Positions 54,301-64,000 of a stretch of 64,000 nt of DNA are shown here, piece after piece. Both the position numbers and the translations under genes were made by a program. The stretch's first letter is position 1, and each line of letters begins with the position of its first letter. The notes beneath the pieces were generated by a model. That model searched no databases and had not been told where the DNA came from. It saw only the letters and a list, made by a program, of their open reading frames with translations. Source of the DNA: Echinococcus granulosus (taxonomy: Eukaryota; Platyhelminthes; Cestoda; Cyclophyllidea; Taeniidae); contig NW_020170398.1 in assembly GCF_000524195.1 (NCBI RefSeq), positions 614,512-678,511 of the forward strand, in the 5' to 3' direction.

Positions 54301-57300
54301 GAGCTGCGGAGTCCCTGTAGTGGTTTATTTTTTGTAGTTTTTTATCACTTTGAATGATTTTGACCAAATTAGGGAGTAACTCAACGGAAGCGCTAACCAC
54401 GATCTGGTTTCTAGAACGCTCTGGATCTGTAAGCATGTCCACCACTACTTATATTTGATGCCCAGCCATCAGTAACATTGCAGCTTTCATTAGCAAAATG
54501 AATAGGTTAAAAGTAATATTTGATTTTGATGTCAGTTAAACATTCATCACTTAAAATTTGTGCTCTAGTAGTCAAGCAGCAATGCGTCAAGCGAGCGATA
54601 ACGTGTTGGAGAAAGAGGTTAAGGCCGGATAGTTGAAAGGCACAGGATAGATGTAGTTTTTGAGGAATTCGTTAACCAATGGGAAAACACTATAAAGCGC
54701 TTAATATTAATGTTCCCCCCCCCCCACCCAAAAAAAAACGGAGCATCACTTTGTCGCCTTATTTCGGAAGTACGACTAGAAAGTGGAGTCCGTCGGAATT
54801 ATGCACCTATGCGTATTGCTCACTGGCAGGCTACGGGACGACCCAATGAATTTAAATGTCCAACTGTTAACAATACCATTTTAAAGAAGTTGGACAGAAC
54901 CATGATTGAATGACAGCTCCAGAGTGGGTTGTCATTATATCACCCACATCTAAGTCATATGTGTTTCATTTAAGGTGTTTGTCAAAAGTGAAACAAAAAC
55001 ATTTTATTTACCAATTGGGATTTTGCATTTCTAACTATAATTTGTTCATTTTTCCACCCTATTTTCGTGGATTTCAGTTAAACTTTAGTTTTGCAAACAT
55101 TTTTTTCCTAAAAAATTACCAAGAGAGACTTGGAAATAAAAAAGTTCATAAATAAATAATAAAATGAGATATGAAGCATCGTACCTAAAATTTCATTGAG
55201 AAAAATCACCCGCATTCCGCATATTTGCATTTGTCATACAATTTTTAAATAAGAGAGAGGAGAGATGAGGAAACCAGTTTGCTATGGGAGAACTTGGGTA
55301 CCAAATAAATGGTGTAGCGATGGTTGCTTTCATGGTATACGGACGCATGAAAGTAAGGTACCTTCGCTTTTGTACCTCTCCGACTGCGCCCGTAGTCGAT
55401 TTATCAACTAGACAGTAAAGTACATGTGAAGAATAAAAGTCCTTGCGCCAATCACCGAGGCAGTGTGAAGGCATCCCTATCCTCACACTAAATTCAGTTA
55501 TTTGGAGGAATTAATTTACTGTTTTAAACAGGTTCCAAGATTGCTGCAACTTCATGCCAATGGAGACAGGAGAAGGCATTCATTAGACACAAGGAGCAAA
55601 CTCTGTCTGCCACTTTTAATTATAATTTTTCTTCCAGAATTAAATAGCAAATCCCACTTCTCTTTGTATGCACTCTGAAACTTCACCATCGCAAACTATC
55701 GTGTCATTTTATTACTTGGAAGTATAACGCTGCGGTAGGAATTTAGTTATTAATTTTGCTGAAATCAGAATTTGAGAAACATCCTTCACTCTCTGTGAGA
55801 GACAACTTTCCAGCTCTAAAAACACGCACACAAGAAGTAAAGTCGTTTGGTTTGTGAAAACAATAACTTTAATGGTTTGTGTGCATAAGAGTGTAAATTT
55901 GTCAACGAAGCCTGTAAAAGTGAAATTTTTGACGCTCTACAAACAGAATACGCCGGCGCTAAATTGACAGAGTGTACCATACAAATTAACCTCTCATTAA
56001 AAAGTTCTTTTTGTGAGGTTTTTGTTCATGCATACTTCCAACAAAATCATTTTTTTGACTTTTTTGTTTTTCTTGAAGTGCCCAAACGCCGAGTCGTTTC
56101 GCATTCACTTTACCTCGTTGGAGGATAACATTTATTTTTTAATTCTCAATGTAATTGTAGAGGTGAAGTGATTCACCATAAAATCAAAAACAAATTACAG
56201 GCCTGTTATAATGCCCGTATTGTAAGTTCACATAGGTTTGTGATTTTTGAAGCTTGAATAACGTTTACTTAAGAATGGTTGCTATTTTATTTCCACTTCA
56301 AACGAAAAATTCTTCAACCTAATTGTAATTCTTTGATTACGTGTTCAGCTCCTTGTTTTGGTTTCGCGGATACTTTGGGCTCTGCCTTTGTACTTCCACC
56401 GGGTGGCATAGACTGTGGGCTGTCAGAATCCTCCCAAGCCTTCTCCACCTTGGCAATACATCTTCTCCCTGGGTATTACGACTTCTTTCTTTCTCTACAA
56501 TAGTGGCAGCGGACATCTATTCCGATGTCTATCATCGAATGCTAAACCTCAAAGTGACGGAAGAAAGTCCTCTGGTGGGGATGGGAGAATCTGTAATGAT
56601 CTCCAACAGGAGGATTAAAATGACGTCTACCTTAAGCAGTTATCTTAGTCCCATGTTCTGCACGAATGTTATTTAACAAGTGAACCATCTAGAAAAGTTT
56701 GTTCGGGAGCTGTCTACGGTACCTAGGTGAAAATGTCAAATAAGTGAACACACGATACCTCCACCTTTCAACCAGTTGAGAAGAACTGAGATAGATATGG
56801 TTGAACAGCCATGAAATGAGAGCAGCACAGCAAGGAGGAGTAGAAAGGACACCTAATCCCCTGCATTTAGGCCTGTGTCCCTTTAACTAGCGATGGAATT
56901 ACAAGATGATCAGCCCATTCTCCCTTCCCCTAATATAGTTCCCAAACAGGAGGGAGCTTCAGATCCAAAGGAATTCCCAAGAGGCATTAGCGACTTTGCG
57001 GTCAAATATCTTCTCAGTTGCATGCAAATTCAATGACTGGCCCAAGTGTTTTGTAGGCATTTTTTTTGCAGCACCGATTAAGTTTTAATGCCCGATGCAG
57101 GAGATTAAATAAAAGGGAGCGCCGAGGCCAACGCTTAAAAGGAAAGGAGGGCTACTTATTACTTTAATGATTTATTAAACCCTATGATTTGGTTTCGCGT
57201 GCACTTAAGGCCCAGCCTCCGTATTTCCGCTGAACGCCATGGCCTCCGAGTCATGCCAGCAGCCCACAGCCCTTCCATACGTTGGTGATACACTTTCTGG

Positions 57301-58551
57301 CCTAGTATTATGACTTCGTTTATTTTTAATATTTCAGAAACTGAATACTTACTATATTTGGGAAGTTGACAGTTCCAAGTGAATTTTCGTCTCCTTGGCA
57401 AGTACTGCTTGGAACTCCGGACGATCAATGATCAACTTTAGCATTCTGCCACTCAAAGAAACAACGTTAAAATCTTGAAAGTTTTGCACCAAACTCTCCT
57501 TCTTATCCACTAATACATTGGTCAACGAAGGCCGCGGTTTCACCTCCCTATCTTCAAATGCCAGCTTCTCCTCAGTCGGCGCGTCCATGTGCAAACCAGC
57601 ATCATCCTCACTCAGTGATTTCTTCTCTGACTGAAAAGATGTATTCGAGGACCAGTCATCGGTGTCCGTGAGAATGTTGCTATCCAAATCCGGTGCAGAG
57701 GTAGATGGCGGCGTTGGTGGAGTCTCATTCGGTGGCGGAAGCTGTGCTGCAATATTTGCCGGCAGCTTTCGAATATGAGGGTTGCGTACACGCTCTTGTA
57801 GGGCTGCCATCACTTTAGCTGGATGGAGTTTGCCCGTTTTGAAGGCGTTTTCCAGCCACGCGGCTAGTACCTCCTTCTGGTTCGCTCCAACTGGTGCTTT
57901 ATTAAAAACCTCCGTTTGAATTACCTCGGCCCAGTCAACCTCAGGATGTAGAGAACCAAGAAGGGATTGAATTTCCTTCACTGTCAAACTTTTTGAGAGT
58001 TTGATGTGAAGTGGAGTGTCAGTGGTGCTAGTAGGAGGAATACTAGGCTGTAAGTTGGTTTGTCCAGAGGTATTTAAAAGTGCTGACATTCTTGGTGTAT
58101 TTTGACGTATCCTCTCATCCTCAATGATGGAGTGAATTGCCTTAGTTTCTACTGAAGAGTTTCTTGCGGTTGTCCCCATTGGGAGAGATTGGTTATAGAA
58201 GTCAAATGAAATAGCCGCAGTGTAACCTTCGCTTGGCCGATTTCTAATAAGTTGTATAGTCAATTCCTTGCAGGTAAATAAAATAAATTTGGAATGATTA
58301 TATTCAAGGGAACTTAAAATTCAGTACCAGCTTACTTGAACATAAGGATCTGCTATACCATCCCCCAAGTCTTCCATAATCTTGACGACACGAACCACCG
58401 CATCAGCCAGATTCGCGGTAATAAAGGGAATTAGGAATTTTCTTACAGGTGTTGGAAAGCTGTCACCGTAATGAATACGAAGTTGTTTAACCATTGTACT
58501 TCTTCCGCTACCTCTGTTTCCTGTGAATATAAAATCAGCCATGTAGCCCAT
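51310..58551 (-). CDS. Degenerate G-protein alpha-like protein with large insert
   Basis: Supported exons are 58336-58551, 57353-58266, 53964-54092, 52820-52949, about 52611-52778 and 51310-51564. At least one exon near 54200-54445 remains unresolved. G-alpha homology is clear: STMVKQLRIHYGDSF after the P-loop, FINNVDRFIQNDYVPTLRDI before switch I, RLVNVGDQRGDRRKWISLFE across switch II, LDESLEYFW, VLFLTKKDILPVL and a typical C-terminal helix. Every nucleotide-handling motif seen is altered: P-loop GNRGSGRST (normally GAGESGKST), switch I Arg to Gln and Thr to Cys, NVGDQ (DVGGQ), TKKD (NKKD) and VCLLD (TCATD). Loss of GTP hydrolysis, perhaps of binding, is inferred. Exon 2 adds 304 residues with no G-alpha counterpart: a helical part (LTVKEIQSLLGSLHPEVDWA) then a Pro/Ser/acidic linker. 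An ATG at 58551 would omit the N-terminal helix. Confidence 0.8.
56345..56490 (+). repeat. Dispersed repeat, copy 3
   Basis: Begins GGTTTCGCGGATACTT and ends with CCCTGGGTATTACGACTTC. It aligns base for base over most of its length with copy 4 (starting GGTTTCGCGTGCACTT), and more distantly with copies 1 and 2. Confidence 0.6.
57185..57320 (+). repeat. Dispersed repeat, copy 4
   Basis: Begins GGTTTCGCGTGCACTT and ends CTAGTATTATGACTTCG. It lies about 35 bases beyond the 3' edge of exon 2 of the G-alpha-like gene, in its intron, about 840 bases from copy 3 in the same orientation. Confidence 0.6.
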
Positions 58552-61500
58552 TCACATAAGAGAGATTCTTTTTTAATGCAGAACCTCTTCCAATTTTTCT
58601 AATGATGAGATGAAAATTTTGGATTTTTACCTCTTAATTGATAAAATGGTGTTTTTTGCCGAAAAAATTACCCAACTGAGGTATTTTACGTTTTTATGAA
58701 GGTAACTCATGAAGTGAAGCATTCTATTATGACGGATGTCGATTAAACAAGAAGTCTCCATTAAAAGATGAAGTAACGTCATTCAAGGAAGCAGAATGTT
58801 GCCACAAACGACAGGCAAAGTTTGGTCTGTCTTAAACACACGTAAATACTAACATAATTTTTTATAATTCTGCTTACACTCATATTACAATTTTTACCAA
58901 AATTTTCAACAATGTACCGAATTTAGCAATTAGAAAAGTACTTCTTTAAACTACACTATGAACTTTTTATAGGGAAAAAAGATGTGCCGTTCCATTTAAA
59001 CAAAGAACGCCTTCATACTTTCATCAGATTGATAAATTATATCACAAAATTAACCCTACAACAGCGCAGGTAGTAACGAATTGGTGTTAGTAGTATATAA
59101 AAATCTCTGTATTCTTTTTGAGTATTTCCAAACATTGATGATAAATGCTTTTGAAAGGGAAAGTAGGAATTGATCAAAACTTGCCCAACAGGAGGAGCCT
59201 TATTTCACGGCGACGAAGTTCCTGATCCTCCAACAACTCTTGGTCAATCAAAAAGCTTCGCAAGCTCGATTTTCGGCATCTCATCTAGGAGGATGTCACT
59301 CTTTTAATATGCCATCCCCGCTTTGATAACTAAATCGTTTATACTTGTTTTAAGTAAAGACGGTTCGCATAAGACAATTACTTCTATGGATTCTCGCCAG
59401 CTTATTCTATTGATCTCAAGAAAAGTTCAAAAAAATTGAAATTACTAAATGGGTGACTTACCATTTTTACAAGACCTTCACGAAGATTCCGTTGAAAAAT
59501 GAAGCTCTTCTTGAACACAGATGGTGAATCCGTTTGCATTTTCAACTCAGCCTAGCAATGCACGATTCGTTTAAACAACTGCAACCTTAATAGCCTGAAT
59601 TACTCACCTAGCGCTGTCATTATTTACTGTCAAAATAGTTTACCCTTCGTACGCAAGCCTAGCTAGCTAATGACAGCAATTCTACTTCCCCCACAAGCCT
59701 AGTTTTAAGCAGCATCTTTGTTTGTAAAAAGGTGCAGGAAAATTAATGATTAATTTGACTTATTTATGCTTAGTTTCGATTGATAGTTTCAATGAATGAA
59801 AGCCTTCGTTGTCATCAACTTTATTAGTAAGGTCCAAAAATTTGTCACATTTGTGTAATAATACTTGAATAGATGGCATTTTGCTTACTTATGGGATGAG
59901 GAGCTACATGTCTAGCGATGGATAAGAAGATTCGCTTCTGTCGTAAACCCTAAGATGTGTTTTACCACGTAACGCGCAATGCCAGCAGAATGCAATATCC
60001 GCGACAAATGTTGCCCTAAGATTATTGGTTAGTAGGACAAGCCAATCAAATGTGAGAACGTCAAGGGCAGCAGTTCCACCGCCGAGCTACAGTGCGGTTG
60101 TAGGGGACGTGCTAACGCATCCACTCTGTCCAACATCTAGAATTAATGAAAAAAAAGAAACAAAAGATGCATAAGAAAATGTTGAAAAACCATGGCCCCA
60201 ACAACGTTTGCGTAGTGTGGCAATCAATTAGTGCAATCAGTACCACTTCACTGATTGCGTCGTGAGGTAAAGTACTTATTTGAGGAGTTATTGCTTAGAT
60301 GTTAGTAATTGTTATTCTTTTGAAAAGAAAAAAAACTAGACAATATCATTTGTAAATCACTGTGACTTTGACTTCCAAAAGTTACCCATTTATTACACTT
60401 TTAAGAGATGTGGTTAACTTTTTACCGTTATTAGTGCTGTGCATTAAATTACTACTAAGGGGGTCAGTTGTTTTTCGTAAGAAGCTGCAGTTCATTTGTT
60501 TTTAAAATAAATATAAACCATTTGATGAAATTGAATCGGCGGTGGTTTGTTGGATTTGCAGCAAAATTCACTGCCTCTTCATCTGCCCTGTTCAATTTAC
60601 CTCTCCCAAGCACAAGCTTACTCCTCTCTGTCCCCCACTTCTCCCTTTCCCTCTCTCGGCCTTCAACTCAAACCACCAACAATTTGTGGAAAGGAAAAGA
60701 GGGTCTACTTGGAGGACTAAATTAGGTTTTCAGACCACCTCCTTACTCCACATTTTTTTGTGCGATGTTTGCCTGGTTTGCTGTACTCCTTTTAGTCTTT
60801 TTATCACGAAAGTGCATTACTGATATGCACACATAAATGCGTGGTTGTATTCTTCTCGTGTTTTAAGTTTGGCTTATCGAGAACAAATGGATGATGTAAA
60901 ATTTAGTTTTACCGTATAAATTCATCCAACCTGGATGTTGTAGTTCTTTACCAGTTTGGGATTTTAACAAGTTTCGTTAAACTTATTTGATTAAATCTGG
61001 GTTTACCAAAAGACGATGATTTTTTTGGCACTTTAAGTTAGGAGCCAACCAAGAGCGAGCAGATGCTACCTGTAATTTATTTCAACGATGCTATTATTTA
61101 CATTAGAGGTAGTGATGGATATCATAGACAATTTTTGTAATACAGAGTGAGTTGCCCAAAACCTTATGTGTCAGCCGTGTCAAGGCGCAGGCAGTTTAGA
61201 GGTGACAGCAACAATACCAGAATGTGACCTACTACACCTGCAGAGTGTGAGGTGCCAAAGCAAATTCAAGCGCTAGTGAGAAAACATGGAGGATTAATGT
61301 CTGGCAAATACGGTGAATGCATTATATCTACACAACTCGTCTTGTTAGTAGGATAAATATGTTTCCTTCTATGCCTCATCATAATTTAAATTCATGCCTC
61401 TTTATGCGTGTAGCATAAAACAACTAAGGACATAATCCCCTCACTTTCTTCATCCCTGCCAATTCTGAGAGGAGTGAATTTTTTCTGGACAACAATTAGA

Positions 61501-62306
61501 AAATCGCTTTTGTTCTATAAAATCAAGCTGTGTATTGCAATTGTCACTACCAATGGGCGACTTGAGATTCATTGTACATTTGGCGTCTGCGTTAAAAAGC
61601 AAAACTAACTGATTTGGAGAAGGAAAAACAAAATTCGTCGACTAGAACTTGAGTAGTGAAGCTCTCACGCTAACTTATTTGGCAATTGGAATGCAATGGC
61701 TAGACGAAGCCATCGTGCAAGGAACCATTAGGGAACAAATAAACAAACATGAACTACCATGCCGTTGCTACCAAGGTAAAATAAATTATTTTGTTTTAAC
61801 TCTGGAATGAACTGGAGGACCCGTTCCAGTTGTGTCTGTTCAATTGAGATACCCGAAAATTTGTGCTAGAATGTTGGAAGAAAGTGCCAATTAAAGCAAA
61901 TCAACTTAATAATCCTTTGTGATTTGGCCTGTTTTTGCCTTACGTAATTAAAAAGGAAAGCGTCAACTGTAAGGCTTATTACATTTGTTTATTTGGAGCC
62001 TATGGTGCTATCATGTAAAAAATACTATATTTGCTGGTTTTCTTGCATTAAAGAGCATATTTTTGTAGCGTTTTGACACGAACTAAACTCATTTTCTCCA
62101 TTTAATTCTTCATCAACTACCTTGTGTAGAAATATTAGTATTACAATAAATAACTCCTCAAGGGTGTGTTTTAAAGGTTCAAGGCGAAAAGAAGAAGCAA
62201 AAATTCATCTCCTGCCATTATTTTTTATTAAAAGACAACACATGAACACGGCAAAATAATGGCAGCATATCTGATCTGTATCTGTAGCAAATGAGCGTAT
62301 ACAAAA
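58552..62306. other. Intergenic region, no gene seen
   Basis: Mostly AT-rich DNA upstream of the G-alpha-like gene. A GC-richer patch lies at about 59930-60130. Frames at 60468-60823 are Ser/Leu/Pro-biased and overlap each other in two phases, with no splice logic, so they are not called. Confidence 0.4.
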
Positions 62307-62843
62307 TCAACGACCTCCACGTTTGCGTCCGGCACCTTTTTGTCCCTCCTGATTGGCGGCCGTCGAATACTGCGGGCCTCTGAATTGTCCACCACCTGTG
62401 CTATCGATATTTCCCATTGGCAAACGGGCTGAGAAGGGTCCAAAGCCGCCCACTGCGCCACTTCCAGCCAGCATACCATACCGGTTGAGGAAGGGGTTCC
62501 AATTTATCAGATTCTGTTCCTCCGCCTCCTTGGCTGCTCTCTCGGCAGCCTCTCGGGCTAATGCCTCCTCACGTTCGCGTTTGCGTTTACGGGTGCGGGT
62601 GAGGAAGAGGATCATTGCCTTGTCTTTGTTGTTCAGACAGAAACCCAGCACTGTGCCGAAGATGAGGATCAGCACAAGAGCTAAGAGGGCCATATTAAGA
62701 AGGGTAGTGACATATTTTGGCACTGGGAGGCGATTACGCTCCTCCTTGGTGACCTGTACAATGGGCTTTTGATAGGTGCAATGAAGACAGGTGCACGCCT
62801 TCTCTACCTCCTCTTTGGACACGAATGAATCGTTTATTGGCAT
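62307..62843 (-). CDS. Single-pass membrane protein of unknown family
   Basis: One ATG-to-TGA frame of 178 residues. An acceptor-like CAG three bases before the ATG suggests an upstream non-coding exon or trans-splicing. The N-terminus has a CxxC pair (CTCLHC). A hydrophobic helix follows at about residues 46-69 (TLLNMALLALVLILIFGTVL), then a basic stop-transfer cluster (RTRKRKRERE) leading into an Ala/Glu-rich helix (ALAREAAERAAKEAEEQN). The C-terminal third is Gly-rich with RG/KG motifs and ends GAGRKRGGR. No cleavable signal is apparent, and the charge pattern places the C-terminus in the cytosol. I do not recognise the family. The opposite strand is also open for 139 codons, but this frame has the coherent topology. 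Confidence 0.7.
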   Translation of the reverse strand: MPINDSFVSKEEVEKACTCLHCTYQKPIVQVTKEERNRLPVPKYVTTLLNMALLALVLILIFGTVLGFCLNNKDKAMILFLTRTRKRKREREEALAREAAERAAKEAEEQNLINWNPFLNRYGMLAGSGAVGGFGPFSARLPMGNIDSTGGGQFRGPQYSTAANQEGQKGAGRKRGGR

Positions 62844-63565
62844 TTCCTGTGGTCAAATGAAGTAAAATTAATAGCTTGCGTAGCAAGATACTGCTTCATT
62901 CATGACTGTTATTCCACACTATAAATATAGTCATTTTGATCAAAGCGATGGAAAAGACACTGTTAAAATTACATTTACTTTGGAAATAAACTGAAAGGAA
63001 AGACCATAAAAACAAACAAAAAGTAATGTTTTCCTCGACAAATTCATTTTGTCATCTAAGTGTCCCTCTGTTTAAATCGCCGAAACTTCGACTAACAGGC
63101 TTTAATAGACTCACAACAGTAGATGTTATAAAAAACATGCTTTATTAAAGCAGCATTCTAAAGTTGACCATTTATTGTAGACCAAATAAATGAAATGGTT
63201 ATCAAGTTATCTAAAGAATTGCGAAAAGCTTCTTTAAATAGGATAATTTAATCGTTGAAATGAGCATCACCACAAAAGATAATTAAGAATGCTTCCTCGA
63301 AGAGGCGCAAGCATGCGACGAATGCCTTCAGAAGTACGTAATAAAACATCTCACCAACTACCTCCATCTCCACCTCATTTTTACTGCCGTATACCTCTTT
63401 CGTATAAGTTTTATCACTTGCAGAGATACCGTGTTCATCTCCTTATCTCCTCTTAGCATTAAGTGCAATAGAAGTCTTCTCACTTGAAAGTGACACTTCC
63501 TGCCGACTGATTTATAAATTCTGTCTGTCTCCTAAGGGGGCAACTTTCCTGCACAACTTTTTACT
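62844..63565. other. Short intergenic stretch
   Basis: AT-rich DNA between the membrane-protein gene and the terminal exon at 63566. No open frame or RNA gene is supported. Confidence 0.4.
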
Positions 63566-63774
63566 TTATTGTATGGAGAAGATGAACCTAATCCATAGAT
63601 GTTGTTGAGCCTGCAATACTGTGGGATAAAAGCCTCTGCCTTGCATCAAACCGATACACAAAGCATACCCAGACATGCTGTACTGAGTTGAAGCGGTGTA
63701 TTCTATACAATTTTTGAGTAGTTTTAGATAATTTGGAGGCAAACAGTAGCAATTCCATTCGCTTGACAAACACT
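63566..63774 (-). CDS. Probable terminal exon of an unknown gene
   Basis: An acceptor at 63775-63776 opens a frame of about 69 residues to a TAA-type stop at 63566-63568. It contains SSEWNCYCLPPNYLKLLKNC, EYTASTQYSMSGYALCIGLM and QGRGFYPTVLQAQQHLW. Rich in aromatic residues and cysteine, it looks like a folded domain rather than noise. Upstream exons could lie near or beyond the right edge of the window. The family is unknown to me. Confidence 0.4.
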
Positions 63775-64000
63775 CTTTAAGATACGTGGATGAAGTGAAG
63801 AATATTATACAGACATTATTTAAAGTTTATTGACTATTTATCAACTGCCAATGAATTTGAGTGTGATTTTCATACAATTATCCATTAAGGTTATCCTTCC
63901 TGAGAAAAGATAATGCTCGTCACTTGAAAAGTATCAAGAACTAATGAGAGTGAGCGCCTATCTCCCTTTTTTCCTCCTTCCCTCGGCAACTTATGAGGAA

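Noticed and set aside
62353..62772. 139-codon plus-strand frame
   Set aside because: It is the antisense of the membrane-protein gene, whose frame has a coherent anchor, basic cluster and start.

Overview
This window is eukaryotic DNA, almost certainly from a parasitic flatworm and most likely a cestode (tapeworm). It has compact animal genes with many introns, and a striking number of those introns are only 29-41 nt long. It also carries an array of Kunitz protease-inhibitor exons, a gene type known to be expanded in tapeworms. No bacterial, viral or CRISPR features were seen. All gene models were built by hand from splice signals, reading phase and remembered family sequences. No alignment or transcript data were available.

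Layout, left to right. (1) 99-1081, minus: the 3' end of a gene I do not recognise. (2) 1952-6967, minus: MAU2/SCC4, the cohesin-loader partner, with a complete model. (3) 8556-14320, plus: a group I p21-activated kinase with an altered CRIB motif. (4) 15896-19757, plus: the ciliary protein CFAP161. (5) 20754-22211, plus: intronless ALG6 (N-glycosylation). (6) 23218-26252, plus: an ARH3-type ADP-ribosylhydrolase, with a small candidate gene nested antisense in its third intron. (7) 26575-26886, minus: Asterix (WDR83OS). (8) 27788-29020, plus: THOC6. (9) 29480-31111, plus: REXO4. (10) 31232-33148, minus: KAT5/Tip60, tail to tail with REXO4. (11) 36116-42556, minus: one long gene for a membrane-anchored protein with eight intact Kunitz domains; one intron holds a sequence gap and decayed Kunitz exons. 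(12) 45518-46651, minus: the SNARE USE1. (13) 50230-50795, plus: a small secreted protein of unknown family. (14) 51310-58551, minus: a very unusual G-protein alpha-like gene. It has lost the catalytic residues of every G box I could see and carries an insert of about 300 residues. (15) 62307-62843, minus: a single-pass membrane protein of unknown family. (16) 63566-63774, minus: a probable terminal exon of an unknown gene.

The housekeeping genes cover chromatin (MAU2, KAT5), RNA export and processing (THOC6, REXO4), secretory-pathway function (ALG6, Asterix, USE1), cilia (CFAP161) and signalling (PAK, ADP-ribosylhydrolase). They do not form a single pathway. The stretches most worth follow-up are the degenerate G-alpha gene, the eight-domain Kunitz gene with its diverse P1 residues, the nested antisense gene and the small secreted precursor. 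Two 100-base N runs (14632-14731 and 39907-40006) are assembly gaps. A low-copy interspersed repeat is present around 33.4, 34.1, 56.4 and 57.2 kb.
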